Counted from the stretch's first letter, positions 31,651 to 43,925 are shown. The stretch: DNA of 64,000 bases from Clarkia xantiana subsp. parviflora (GCA_036873135.1 JAPTYO010000013.1:20333901-20397900), one strand, 5' to 3'. Numbers and translations are program-made. The notes: a model not told the origin generated them from the sequence alone.

Positions 31651-33459
31651 CTGATTGTCCAGCATCACGTAATTAGCCGCGATCCGATGTATCCTGTCGG
31701 CTACTACTTTATCATCGGGGACTGCCCCCGTAGTCAGGTACACGACTATCGGGGTCATCCAAGTGGGCTCCTCCTCCGATATTGCTTCAATGGCACACAC
31801 CTGTGTCGGGTCGGTGGTCGATAAGATCACCTTCTCCAAGAAATGCACCTTCCGATTTTCCTCCAAGGGTGCCCCCAGGGCAAATTTGCTCAAGGCGTCT
31901 GCCTCCACGTTTTCATGCCTCGGGATCGCCTCGATGTCGAAGCTTTTAAAGCTCTCCTTCAAGGCTTGTACCTCGCGCAGGTACTTCTTCATTATCGGGC
32001 TCTTCGCTTCGTATCGCCCTTGAACCTGGTTTACGATCAGGGCCGCGTCACACTTTACTTTCAAGTGAGCAACTCCCGTACCTTTGGCAATTTTCAGGCC
32101 CGTGATAAGAGCCTCATACTCCGCTTCGTTGTTCGTGGCCTTAAACGTTAAAGCCAAGGCATATCGGAGCGGCTCACCTTGGCCTGGTGGTATCAACACA
32201 AAGCCTGCTCCTGATCCGTCCGAACTCGAGGAGCCATCCGTGTACATCTCCCAGGTATTTTCCTCGTTTGGCTGTTCTGATTGCTCTGCCCTCTCTGGTT
32301 GTTCTTCTGTCGGGACCTCCATGGTTGCCCCCTCTACAGGGCCCGCTTCTTCCAGATCGGGGGCTGTAGATTCTGCTATGAAATCTGCCAACGCCTGGCC
32401 CTTAATAGCCGTTCTCGGAGCAAAGTGTATGCGAAACTCACTAAGCTCTACTGCCCATTTCACTAATCTCCCCGACGCATCCGGTCGATTCAAAAAATTC
32501 TTCAAAGGCTGGTTCGTCAACACAGTAATCTCGTGTGCGTGGAAATAAGGCCTTAGCTTCCGAGCAGTAATAATCAACGCAAAGAGATACTTCTCAACGG
32601 CAGGATAATTCAATTCAGACTTGGCAAACGCCTTGCTTACATAATAGACGGGGACTTGATTACCCTCGACAACCTTCACTAACACAGAGCTAATGGCAAA
32701 TTCAGAAACAGCCAAGTAAAGATAGAGCGGCTCGCCTGGAACCGGTTTCGCCAACGGCGGGAGGGTGCGAAGGTGCTGCTTGAGTGCTTGGAACGCTTCT
32801 TCACACTTGGCGGTCCATTCAAACTTCTTGTTGGCCCTCAGGACTTCAAAAAATGGCATTGATCGGTCGCTTGCTTTGGACAGGAAGCGATTCATTGCAG
32901 CCAGTCGGCCATTCAGCACTTGCACCTCCCGATGGTTTATCGGAGACTGCATCTCCTCAATCGCCCTCAGCTTCTCGGGATTCACCTCAATTCCTCTCTG
33001 GCTCACCATAAAGCCCAGAAATTTCCCTGAGTGGACTCCGAAGGCGCATTTCGTCGGGTTTAAGCGAACCTGATGAAGCCTCATCCGCTCAAACGCCATG
33101 GTTAGGTTGTACACATGATCCTCAGCTTGTCGGGACTTTACCAGCATATCATCCACGTAAGCCTCCATGGTCTCCCCTAGCATATCTCCAAACAGCTTGG
33201 TCACCATCCGCTGGTAGGTTGCCCCGGCGTTGATCAACCCGAAAGGCATGACATCGTAGTGATAGATGTCACTGTCTGGATAAAATGCTGTGTGAGGAGC
33301 ATCTTCCTTAGCCATTTTAATCTGGTTATAGCCCGAATACGCATCCATAAAGCTCAACAGCTCATGTCCCGACGTGGCATCCACCAGCTGGTCGATTCTC
33401 GGGAGCGGGTAACAGTCCTTCGGGCAAGCTTTATTCAGGTCGCGGAAGTCAACACACAT
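31541..33459 (-). pseudogene. RT-RNase H-integrase(start) of R2
   Basis: Open from MCVDFRDLNKACPKD through the full RT (FMDAYSGYNQI, MPFGLINAGATYQ, YVDDMLVK), connection, RNase H (TDGSS, NNEAEYEAL, VKCDAALIV, EADALSK) and into the integrase zinc-binding start (LKEVHEGIAACHEGA). There the sequence is fused to the antisense gene region and reads on as unrelated residues to 30940. No integrase core is present. RT and RNase H residues look intact, but TGA codons at 33505-33507 and 34099-34101 (where R1 encodes Trp) cut it off from Gag. Confidence 0.92.
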
Positions 33460-33516
33460 CCGCCACTTCCCATTGGTCTTCTTTACCAGTACTGGATTAG
33501 CAACTCAAGTCTGGAA

Positions 33517-35454
33517 TCAGAGTTCTTTGATAAACCCAGCATCGAGCAACCTGCCCACCTCCTGCTGGATCGCGATCCTCTTGTCTGTGCCCATCGGACG
33601 CCTTTTCTGCGTGATAGGTTTGATCGCGGGATCTATCTTCAATTCGTGCACGATTACATCGGGGCTAATTCCTGGCATGTCACTCGGGGACCAGGCAAAC
33701 AGCTCCTTGAACTCCTTCAACAGCTCAATCAATTTTCGGGCTGTCTCCTCAGTCAGAGCAGACCCGATTTTCACCTTTATCTGAGGCCCATCAATCTCGA
33801 CCTCTTTTAGATCCTCCACGGGGGCGGGACGCCCAAACTCCTCTCTGGGATCAGTATCTGTCTGGAGGACGGTCATGGCCTCTCGTCTCCTCATTCGGGT
33901 GGCGTTGACATAACATTTTCGGGAAGCCACCTGGTCGCCCTTAACCTCTCCGACTCCATGGTCGGTCGGGAACTTCATCTTCTGGTGTATAGTCGAGGCA
34001 ACCGCCATCAGGGGGTTGATGGTAGTTCTCCCGATGATCGCGTTGTAAGTCCCCGCAGAATCAACCACTACAAACTCCACGTTCCTCCTCTCTGATTTTC
34101 ATCCGCTACCAAACTCCACTGGCAGGGTGATCACCCCTAGCGGATAGGAGGTGGAGCCAGAGAATCCGACCATCGGGAAGTTCGCTTCCTTCAGGTCTTT
34201 CTTCGTTTTCCCCATGGCCTCTAGGGCATCCATGAACAGGATATCGGAGGAGCTCCCTCCGTCGATCAGAATCCGTTTCATCTCGTACCCGTTCACATCC
34301 AAGGTCACGACCAGCGCGTCATCGTGCGGAGTCTCCACGCCTATGAGATCCTCTGACAAAAAGGAGATCACCATTTCTTCCTTCAGGGTCCAGGATCGGG
34401 ACCTTTTACCCAACACCACAGCAGTAGGAATTCTAGAGGCATAAACCTCTCGGGAGGGCGAGGTATCACCCCCTGCGGCAAACCCTCCGTGAATCACGTT
34501 GATTGTGCCTCGCTTCTCCTTACGGGCACCGGAAGACTCCGGGTCGGACCTCTTCTTCAAGCTCCTTGGGGACCGATCACAGGATCGGGAACGGGACCGT
34601 GATCGGGATCGTGAACGGGATCGACACCGTTTCTCCCCGACAAACTCCTTAAGCTTCCCCTTCTGGATCAGCTTTTCGATCTCCTTCTTCAACTCCCGAC
34701 AGTGATTGGTGTCGTGACCATTTGCGCGATGGAATCGACAGTAGCGATCTGTGCGGGATCCCAAGAACTCTCCTTCCTTCTTCGGGGGGTACCTAGAGAT
34801 ACCCTGCCGCTCCATGACCGTCAGCACCTCCGCCATAGAGCTGTTGAGAGGAATGTCATGATCCTCCCGCCTGTCCTTTTTTGAGGAACGCCTATCATCC
34901 CTCCGATCAGAGCGACCTCGACCTCGACTTCCTTCGGCTTTGTCATTCGACTTACGCTCGTCTAAGGGTTTGACTGACTGCTTTCCCTTATTCGACTTCG
35001 GGGGCTCCAGCTCTCCAGCGGCTATCTTCGATTCCTGGACATCGATTTGCCGCTTCACCCTCTTCTGCAACGCCTCCATATTCCACACAGCCTTCTCGGC
35101 CACGCTGTGCATCAAGTCGGAACCGTAGGAGGCTGTGAGGTTCCGAATAAAGGTGCGAATGGTTTCACCCTCTGAAATCTCCTCATCAATCTCCGCCACG
35201 CTGGCCGTGTACCGCTGGTAGTAGTGTGTCAGTGACTCGTCGGGCCTCTGTACCACCTGGGTCAGGGACCTTACACTCTTCAGCAAACGTCTACGACCCT
35301 GGTACTGCTGAATGAACCGGTCGTGCATATCAGCCCAGCAGGTGATGCAGCCTGGGGGCAGACTGAAGAACCAGGTCAGGGCTCTCTCGCCAAGTGTGTT
35401 CGGGAACAGCGTACACACAATATCCTCATTCGGGGCTCTGCCCAGACACGCCAT
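33517..35454 (-). pseudogene. Gag C-terminal, zinc knuckle, RS repeat and protease of R2
   Basis: Two frames (35454-34099 and 34080-33517) separated by a TGA at 34099-34101. The first holds part of the capsid region, the intact CHHC knuckle (CRFHRANGHDTNHC), an Arg-Ser repeat (about 34575-34635) and the protease catalytic IDGGSSSD (about 34250-34275). The second holds the IIGRTTINP part and the start of RT. The Gag region is the second half of a 701-bp tandem duplication. Confidence 0.88.
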
Positions 35455-36191
35455 GAGGTGCTTCTGGACATGACGAACCGGATCTCCCTCTACCTAGAGA
35501 TACCCTGCCGCTCCATGACCGTCAGCACCTCCGCCATAGAGCTGTTGAGAGGAATGTCATGATCCTCCCGCCTGTCCTTTTTTGAGGAACGCCTATCATC
35601 CCTCCGATCAGAGCGACCTCGACCTCGACTTCCTTCGGCTTTATCCTTCGACTTACGCTCGTCTAAGGGTTTGACCGACTGCTTTCCCTTATTCGACTTC
35701 GGGGTCTCCAGCTCTCCAGCGGCTATCTTCGATTCCTGGACATCGATTTGCCGCTTCACCCTCTTCTGCAACGCCTCCATATTCCACACAGCCTTCTCGG
35801 CCACGCTGTGCATCAAGTTGGAACCGTAGGGGGCTGTGAGGTTCCGAATAAAGGTGCGGATGGTTTCACCCTCCGAAATCTCCTCATCAATCTCTGCCAC
35901 GCTGGCCGTGTACCGCTGGTAGTAGTGTGCCAGTGACTCGTCGGGCCTCTGTACCACCTGGGTCAGGGACCTCACACTCTTCAGCAAACGTCTACGACCC
36001 TGGTACTGCTGAATGAACCGGTCGTGCATATCAGCCCAGCAGGTGATGCAGCCTGGGGGCAGACTGAAGAACCAGGTCAGGGCTCTCTCGCCAAGTGTGT
36101 TCGGGAACAGCGTACACACAATATCCTCATTCGGGGCTCTGCCCAGACACGCCATGAGGTGCTTCTGGACATGACGAACCGGATCTCCCTC
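34790..36191. repeat. 701-bp tandem duplication in gag of R2
   Basis: 34790-35490 and 35491-36191 are near-identical direct repeats joined at CTCCCTC/TACCTAGAG. The unit is not a multiple of three, so it shifts frame and separates the N-terminal Gag frame from the rest. A few base differences (for example A/G near 35127 against 35828) show some age. Confidence 0.9.
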
Positions 36192-36821
36192 ACCGTCATA
36201 CTCCTTTATCGTGGGGATACCCAGCCCTGGCGGGGCGAGGGTATCAATGAGTCGAGGAACGAAGGGATGAGTAGATCGATCCCTCAGCTCCGACACCAGC
36301 GGCTTCTGCTCTCCCATGCAGATGTTCACGATCTTCACCACCTGATCGGGGGTGATGGGACCATTAAGGGGAATTGTCCTGTATTGCACTGGTCCTGGCC
36401 CATCAACCACGAATCTCTCTGGCTGAACGGACTCCCCACTCCCGCGCTGGCCTCGGGGTTGAGCCTCGCGAACATTCTGAGTCTCCGGTGGCGGGGGTGC
36501 TTCCTCTTCTAGCGGAGGCATCTCCTCTTGCCTCCTTGCAGCCTCCCTTCGATCTAAGAGGGCCTCCACAGCTGCCAAAAACATTGGCATGGCTTCCGCC
36601 ACAGCCCTCGTCAGGTCCGCAGCAAGAGGAGCCACCTGCTCCCTATTCCCCTGGTGTTGAGCAGCAGTATCTTCAGGAGCTTCATTATGCCCCCCTGTCC
36701 GAGAGACCTCCACGGGGAGATTCTGGTCCTCAGCATGCTCTGGTGGTGAATTCAAAGTCGTCGCAGCAGGATGACGGGAACCACCAGATTGTCCTTGTCT
36801 TCTTTTCTTGCCAGCCACCAT
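35490..36821 (-). pseudogene. Gag N-terminal part of R2
   Basis: Starts at MVAGKKRRQGQSGG (ATG at 36821-36819), matching the R1 Gag start; an open frame extends upstream into the LTR without likely meaning. It contains the charged N-terminus, PITPDQVVKIVNICMG and the capsid-like region, and runs into the first copy of the 701-bp duplication, ending shortly after the junction. Confidence 0.88.
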
Positions 36822-36856
36822 TGAACGAGTAGAAGGCATATCAGCTTTTTGTTTCG

Positions 36857-36874
36857 TTCCCACAGACGGCGCCA
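36857..36874 (-). other. Primer binding site of R2
   Basis: TGGCGCCGTCTGTGGGAA on the minus strand, one base after the 5' LTR end and identical to that of R1. Confidence 0.8.
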
Positions 36875-36875
36875 A

Positions 36876-37591
36876 TGTTGGATCACGGTGGAACTCCGGT
36901 ACGGTCCTTGACGGCGATCCTAGCTCCTTTGCTCCACGTGGTCCTGCAAAGAGGGGATAGACTGGGCGGTGACCCAGAATCCCTCTCCGATGCTTAAATG
37001 AGTATCTCGTATAGACTGGCAAGCAGTAATCTCAAAGTGTATATCAAAATGTAAATGACCTGAGGTGACCTCTGCCCTTTTATAGGCGGAGAGGTACCTC
37101 AGTTACCTGGTGAACCGTTGGGGTGGTTAGCCCGTATCCCGTGTATCTCGTGCACGATCCCGCCTATCTAGGCCATGATCTCGCTTATCTCAGCCACGCC
37201 CTGCGTATCTCGGCCACGCTCCGCGTATCTTAACTACGCTCCGCGTATCTCGGCCACGCCCCGCGTATCTTGGCCTCAACCTCTGATAGTAAGTCCCGAC
37301 TAACATCGGGGACTCCAGAGTTGTCTCGTTATGTCACCGCTCGGGGCCCCTCGTCATCGTGACAGGGCCAATCGTTCTCAGGGATTCGTCATCGGGGCCT
37401 ACTTAAAGGCTTCTCATCGGGAGCTTTCAGCTCACCCATCGGGACCGACTCTGTCGGGACCTTTCATCATCGGGACTCCCTACGTCGGGATCCTTCGCCT
37501 TGGTCTTCTCGACCTCTATTTTAGGGCCCAGTGGGCCTGTTCGCCGTTTCCTCACCGTTAAAGGGTCTAACGGTTATAGCGGAACCCATCA
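36876..37591 (-). repeat. 5' LTR of R2 (shared with R3)
   Basis: 716 bp, with minus-strand TATAAAA at + 37078-37084. Because internal 3' sequence with a polypurine tract follows at 37592, this LTR serves both as 5' LTR of R2 and as 3' LTR of the R3 fragment. Confidence 0.9.
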
Positions 37592-38328
37592 TTTGCCCCC
37601 AAGACATGAGGGACTTTCAGTTCGTCGTGTCTTTCAACTCCCGACCTTCCGACGTCGAAGTCGGGGATCTTTCCCTTGGCTTAGTCACTCAGTATGAGTC
37701 TTCTCGTTCACGTTTCCTCGATACCTTGTGGATAACTGCCAAATCCGAGAGGACTCCTCGGTTCCCCAGCCATTTAATGCAGCAGATAACGAAGCGACGT
37801 CTTTAGTACTCGTGCATGATTTTTCGCGCCTGCTTTTTCTAAAAAGTGCTTTTCAGGCTGTTTCATCATTGCGTCTGTTGCCATTCTGCACGTTTCATCT
37901 CAACGGTTCAGATCAGAACGCTTCAACTTCGACGATTCAGATCGAAGCGTCCCTTCAACTGTCATCTTCGTCTATAAAACCCTAACCGTGGGCATAGTTT
38001 CACTTTTACCGTCTCCGGATTTTCAAAAGCTTTCTGTAATCTCTCTGCAAATTCAAGCTCTGCGATTCTGAAGATCTGGGTGTTCCTCCGATCATCTTTC
38101 CGGCAACGTCAAATTCACTCCTTCAACCTTCCATCATCATGTCTGGTAAGGGTTTCTTCTCTGTAAAAACACCTCAAACTCTGTAAAAAAAAAAAAAATC
38201 AAACTTTTTCCGAATTGTTTGACTGATTTCCATTCATGGCTCCTCGACGGCGACTTGGTAGACGGGCGGGGAAGAATCCAGTTGATGAACCAGTTGATTC
38301 GTCAGTTCTCTACGACCAACAACGTCAC
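37592..38328 (-). mobile_element. R3: 3' internal fragment of a third Ty3 copy
   Basis: Matches R2 30298 onward: polypurine tract, the TATA box of the antisense gene (37973-37979) and its ATGTCTG exon with GTAAG donor (38139-38145). At about 38161 the match ends and unrelated sequence with an A-rich run follows. The rest of the element is gone. Confidence 0.85.
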
Positions 38329-38661
38329 AGTTTCACTTTTACCGTCTCCGGATTTTCAAAAGCTTTCTGTAATCTCTCTGCAAATTCAAGCTCTGCGATT
38401 CTGAAGATCTGGGTGTTCCTCCGATCATCTTTCCGGCAACGTCAAGTTCACTCCTTCAACCTTCCATCATCATGTCTGGTAAGGGTTTCTTCTCTATTAA
38501 AAACACCTCAAACTCTGTAAAAAAAAAAAAATCAAACTTTTTCCGAATTGTTTGACTGATTTCCACTCATGGCTCCTCGACGGCGACTTGGTAGACGGGC
38601 GGGGAAGAATCCATTTGATGAACCAGTTGATTCGTCAGTTCTCTACGACCAACAACGTCTT
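37996..38661. repeat. 333-bp tandem duplication joining the antisense promoter to another ORF
   Basis: 37996-38328 and 38329-38661 are direct repeats with few differences. Each unit contains the 5' leader, ATGTCTG exon and intron donor of the antisense gene, then an A-rich run, then an ATG opening MAPRRRLGRRAGKNP. The TATA box remains only before the first unit. Confidence 0.88.
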
Positions 38662-38754
38662 CTGTTTCAATGTGCTGCTTTAGATACGGTAATTAATTTT
38701 ATTAGCAAATTTAAATCTACAAATGATTATTTAAATAAACAAATTGTTATTTAG
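38569..38754 (+). other. Unidentified short open frame (MAPRRRLGRR...)
   Basis: A 61-residue frame beginning with an Arg-rich stretch and 'DEPVDSSVLYDQQRLLFQCAALDT'. A GTAATT at 38688 could be an intron donor, so this may be the first exon of a captured or truncated gene. The first copy at 38236 is cut by the tandem duplication. I do not recognise the family. It may belong to whatever sequence R3 was joined to. Confidence 0.35.
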
Positions 38755-38803
38755 ACTTACATGCTGATATGAATATAAATACCTATTACTACTAGTATGG
38801 ATA

Positions 38804-39407
38804 TGTAAGCATATGGTAATGGGCGCCGTAATTGGTAGCCCATAATATGTATAGTTTACCTAATGAACTTGGGTAAATGTCACATTAGGGTAATTGGGCT
38901 AGACCCAAATTTCAATTGACATGTGAGGCCCAAAATGGGCCTCCCCAGTTACATAGACCGGCCGAAATTACTAGGTGGGGTAAAGTGAAATTTTGTCCAC
39001 TTTACTCCTCCAATAAATAAGAGTTGTTAGGGGATTTTTAGGGTTAATCACAATTCCATCATTAGAGTGTTTTAGAGATAAAAACCCTCCCCCATAAACC
39101 CTAGTTTCGGCCGAACCATATATCCCTCACCAAGGGTGTGCCAAATTGCCTTCGAGTAAACTCTCCAGAGATCCATCCCCGTGCCAAGAATCGATCAGAG
39201 GCTTTGCTGTGGAGCTTGCACCATGTAGGGCTTCTCTAACAAGAACCTCTACGGGTCCCGACCGGAGGATCGCGAACTCCCTCTTGAGAAGATCTTGGGT
39301 CTACGGATCATCTTAAAGGTATGTGTGAAATTTCCGCTGCGTAATTCTAATTACTAGCATGTACCTTGTTTAAGTATCCGTAATGATTACTCCCCCGTAA
39401 TCTAACA
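38804..39407 (+). repeat. Ty1/copia LTR C1
   Basis: Starts TGTAAGCATATGG and ends CGTAATCTAACA (604 bp), immediately followed by a tRNA-Met primer site. The same family LTR stands inverted at 61982-62582. Only a leader follows, so the element is truncated where the chaperonin duplication block starts. Confidence 0.88.
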
Positions 39408-39408
39408 G

Positions 39409-39420
39409 TGGTATCAGAGC
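39409..39420 (+). other. Initiator tRNA-Met primer binding site
   Basis: TGGTATCAGAGC, the standard copia primer site, two bases after the LTR end. Confidence 0.92.
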
Positions 39421-40084
39421 TTGTGTTAGGAGTTCATGATTTTGATAAATTGTTGTTCTTGAAATTAAATATGAAAACCGAAATTTTAAAAGAAAGTTTT
39501 AAAATTTTTTGATTTTTAGGGTTCTTGTGAAACCGAAATTTTCATGATGTTCTTGGTTAATTTGATGTTCATGATCTTCAAGAAAAGAGTAATATTTATC
39601 AAAATCAAACATTGGATTGTAGATCTTATTAAAATTTGATCTTAAAATTTGACAACTTGTTTCCAATTTTAGTGTTTTGGCTGAAACCCTAAATAAATTA
39701 CAATGTAAAAATTTTAAATTTTTTAAGCACCAAGGGACAAAATTTTCGACCACCATATTAAAAATAATATTGTTTGCCATATTTTAATTTTTAATTAAGG
39801 TAATAGTATATCCATAATTGGGAACTTTACGATAGATACCCATTAAAGGGGCTAATATGTAATTCTTACATTACAAGTCCAGCTAAACCCTAAACTAAAC
39901 CTTGGACGAAAAGAACTGTATTCCAGCTTCCTTCTCCTTCTAGACTTCTCTTCTCCTTCTAGACTTCTCCTCCGCCATTAAAGGCGAATCCAACAGCTGA
40001 CGGCTCCTCTCTAACTGTTGAGTGGAAGCAGCTTTTACTTCCATAATCCAGTCTCCGAAGCTCTATTCCGCAGCTTTCTCCATA

Positions 40085-43000
40085 ATGTATCGTTTCGCCT
40101 CAAGCCTCGCCTCCAAAGCTAGGTACTTCATCCTCACTCTCCGACTGCTTGCTGAGAAAGTTAATGCTCGATGATACAATCGAAGTATATCTTTGCTGAC
40201 TCCATATTCGTCTAGGCTTACTGCTGTTGATTGCAGTTTCAGTTGATTTTTTTTTTTTTTTTTCTGATTGGAAATTCATTTGAGGTTCGGTTTTGTAGAA
40301 AATTTGTTTTCTTTTGATTTGGATGTAAAAAGATTCGGGAATGGGTCCATTTAGGGGGCAAGAACATGTTGCTTTATTATCTTTAGTAATCATAAAGATG
40401 TGATTTCATAAGTTTCTATAGCAAGAATGGGTTTGATTCATTTCTCCTTGATTTTTTTTTTCTTTTCAGCATCGCTAGGAAGAGCGCTCAACAGGTAATT
40501 ATTATGGTTTGAAAAAACAAATTTGTCGTTCTTCATGTATGACTTGTATTTATTTCTTATCAATTTTTTAATGCTAGATTGGTAGCAGAACTAGCTGGAG
40601 TAGAAATTATGCTGCCAAAGATATTAGATTTGGGGTGGAGGCTCGTGCTGCAATGCTTAAGGGTGTCGAAGATCTAGCTGATGCTGTGAGGGTCACCATG
40701 GGCCCTAAGGTATTCTACTTTGGATATGCATTGAGATAGCTTGTGTTATTTAGGTCAAAGGGTATTTCTTGAGACAGAGTTGAGTCTATGGTAGCTTTAT
40801 GATTCGTTCTTCTGATCTGTAGGGGCGTAATGTGGTGATTGAACAAAGTTATGGAGCCCCAAAGGTTACTAAGGACGGTGTCACTGTTGCAAAGAGCATA
40901 GAATTCAAGGATAGAGTAAAGAATATTGGTGCCAGTCTTGTCAAGCAAGTTGCCAATGCAACCAATGATGTTGCTGGAGATGGTATGTAGTTCCTTTTGA
41001 TCTTATTCAACTGTGATTTCATATCATTTCATTTTATTACATTGCATTGCACTTACATTTCATTTAATTTACTTTGGCTATGGTGTGCTTTTGCAGGTAC
41101 AACCTGTGCAACTGTTCTTACACGTGCTATATTTACCGAGGGATGCAAGTCTGTTGCTGCTGGAGTGAATGCTATGGACCTTAGAAGGGGCATCACCATG
41201 GCAGTTGATTCTGTTGTAACAAACTTGAAAAGCAGAGCACGAATGATTAGTACTTCTGAAGAAATAGCCCAGGTTTGCCCCTCCCACTTTCTTAAAGTGA
41301 AGACGTTTTAGTATTAAGGTCGTTTAAGTGTTCAAATGTCCTTATGACGGTTTTACTGTACTGTTAGGTTGGAACTATATCTGCAAATGGGGATAGAGAA
41401 ATTGGAGAATTGATTGCAAAAGCCATGGAGAAAGTTGGCAAAGAGGGTGTTATCACTATCCAAGTAAGTTATACCTACTATGTGCACGTATTTCAATTTT
41501 GTTCTGTGTGTTCGTTTTATTGAATTTACTATTTTATGAGTTGCTGCCGTCTCATCCTTGTAAGCATTACAGGATGGAAAGACCTTCTATAATGAATTGG
41601 AAGTCGTCGAGGGCATGAAGCTTGACAGAGGATTCATCTCCCCATATTTCATCACCAACCAGAAAAATCAGAAATGTGTATGTTCTTTTTTTCCTTTCGA
41701 GATAGAGATTGCCATTTCTGTCTTTTAGCTGATTCTTGGGTTTGAAGTATTGCCTTTTTCTGTTTTCTGGTAACAACAGGAGTTGGATAATCCTCTTATT
41801 CTTCTTTATGAGAAGAAAATCAGTAGCATAAATGCTATTGTCAAAGTACTAGAGTTGGCAATGAAGGTAACAAACACCAAACTCTCGGTTTGAGCTAACA
41901 ATTTCTCATGATCACCAATGCAAGTTGGCTAATTTGGGAACTCTGCAGAGGCAAAGACCGTTGCTGATTGTTGCTGAAGATGTGGAAAGTGATGCTTTGG
42001 CAACTCTTATCCTTAATAAACTTCGTGCTGGAATTAAGGTACAAATTAAGGACCAATACTAACAATTAAAACATATTTTCCTCTAATGGAGCTCCATTAA
42101 TTAAGTGGATTATAACTCTTGAAGTTTTTTTTATGTCTAGGTATGTGCTGTTAAAGCCCCTGGTTTCGGAGAGAACCGCAAATCAGGTCTTCAGGATCTT
42201 GCTGTCCTGACAGGTGCTCAAGTAAGTATCTGCTTCCTATAATTCAAAGCTTACTCTTTTAGTGCAAACTCTCCAAAGCTTTAGGTAGAAGAATCTTCAG
42301 GCAATTGGGTTGATTTGCATAGAAATACTTGTTATGCACCATTCTGTAATTCAAGATTGATTCATCCCCCCAACCCAAACAATTTTTTGTGTGGGCAGGT
42401 TATCACTGAAGATCTTGGAATGAATCTGGAAAAGGTAGATTTTGAGATGCTCGGGTCTTGCAAGAAGGTTGCAATATCGAAGGATGACTCTGTGCTTCTT
42501 GATGGAGCTGGTGATAAGAAAGCAATTGAAGAGAGGTCCGAACAGATAAGATCAGCAATTGAGGCAAGCACTTCTGATTATGACAAAGAGAAGTTGCAAG
42601 AGAGACTTGCAAAGCTCTCTGGTGGCATTGCTGTCTTGAAGGTCGGTAATCCTAACCAAAGTTATATTTCATTTTAAATGCTAAAAAAAAAACTAAAATA
42701 TAATTATAACAAGCAAAATTGGAACGCTTTTTTTTATTATTTCAGATTGGAGGAGCAAGTGAAGCTGAGGTAGGAGAGAAGAAGGATAGAGTTACTGATG
42801 CTTTGAATGCAACAAAAGCAGCAGTTGAGGAGGGTATTGTTCCAGGTAATGTTGTTTTATAAATTTAGATGTTAGATTGGAGTTTGGATTCCGAGTGAGC
42901 AAATCTGAAGAGTAAAGAGCATGCAGGTGGTGGAGTTGCTCTCCTTTACGCATCGAAAGAATTGTCTAATCTGCAAACTGCAAATTTTGACCAGAAGATC

Positions 43001-43925
43001 GGTGTGCAGATCATTCAGAACGCGCTCAAGGTTAGTAAAAATCTATTTTTCCCAAAATATTATATTTAATGATGGAGCCGCCTGTTAGTATTGATATAGC
43101 AATCATTTGGAAGAACCCAAACTTTTAGTACAAAATGATTGACTTACATCATCTCTTGTTTCTCAAAAGGGAACTTTGCCTGTTTGAAAGCTAGTATTTA
43201 ATTCTGGGTATGATCTACGGCAATACTAAACTAATTAATCATCAAATTTTAAAAAGGAAACAGAAAAATGGATGAGGTAGCCAAATATCATCCAGTTGAT
43301 AATTAAATTCCAACGGAAAAGGATTAGCCAAACCATAGAAGAAGTTATATATATTTTAGCATGATCATATATAAATATCCCGACTTTTCATGATTGCATC
43401 TGTAGACGCCTGTCCATACAATCGCTGCAAATGCGGGAGTAGAAGGTGCAGTTGTGGTTGGAAAGCTGTTGGAGCAAGATAACCCCGATCTTGGATACGA
43501 TGCAGCCAAAGGTTAGCATCACCATTTCAAGTTCATATATATATATATATATATATATATGTGCACGTATTCAGGCAGCATACAATATCGAAAACACGGC
43601 TAAATTGATTGATTTTTTTGGGTGTGCAGGAGAATACGTCGATATGGTGAAGGCGGGCATTATCGACCCATTGAAAGTGATTAGAACCGCTTTGGTTGAC
43701 GCTGCAAGGTAAAGTGATCTCAAAGAAATCATTTTTTTTTCTTTAAACAATTTTTGTGTTTTAATCAACTTTGTTTTTTTACATACTAAACTGAAGTTTA
43801 AATTTTGGTTATGCAGTGTGGCGTCGTTGTTAACGACTACAGAGGCAGTGGTGGCCGAGCTTCCTAAGGACGATAGTCCCGCCCCCGGTGGCATGCCAGG
43901 AGGCATGGGTGGCATGGACTACTGA
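40085..43925 (+). CDS. CPN60: Mitochondrial chaperonin 60, copy 2 (16 exons)
   Basis: Same structure as copy 1: exon 1 at 40085-40122, exon 2 at 40470-40494, exons 3 to 14 at copy-1 positions plus 31941 (40578 to 43511), exon 15 at 43630-43708, exon 16 at 43817-43925. The frame is open for 576 residues and I see no amino-acid difference from copy 1; exon 2 begins CATCGC instead of TATCGC, a synonymous change. Introns between exon 3 and exon 15 look identical to copy 1, while introns 1 and 2 and the 5' flank differ at many positions. A 3.9 kb Mutator-like element sits about 58 bases after the stop codon, so the 3' UTR and polyadenylation must differ from copy 1. Confidence 0.96.

Larger units (their letters stand above)
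29582..37591 (-). mobile_element. R2: rearranged Ty3/gypsy element of the R1 family
   Basis: LTRs at 29582-30297 and 36876-37591 are exactly 716 bp each and differ at about 16 positions by eye. The internal order matches R1 but with three changes: a 701-bp tandem duplication in gag (34790-35490 and 35491-36191), a loss of about 3.75 kb that removes most of integrase and the 3' half of the antisense gene, and several nonsense changes. The flank left of the element is GGAAC; on the right, R3 internal sequence follows immediately, so no target duplication is seen. The layout LTR-internal-LTR-internal suggests unequal recombination between copies. The internal deletion makes it non-autonomous. 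Confidence 0.92.

Noticed and set aside
34790..35500. Programmed frameshift as explanation for the split Gag frames of R2
   Set aside because: The split coincides exactly with a 701-bp tandem duplication; R1 has a single continuous frame.
29577..37596. Target duplication expected for R2
   Set aside because: GGAAC on the left and TTTGC on the right do not match; the right side is internal sequence of R3.
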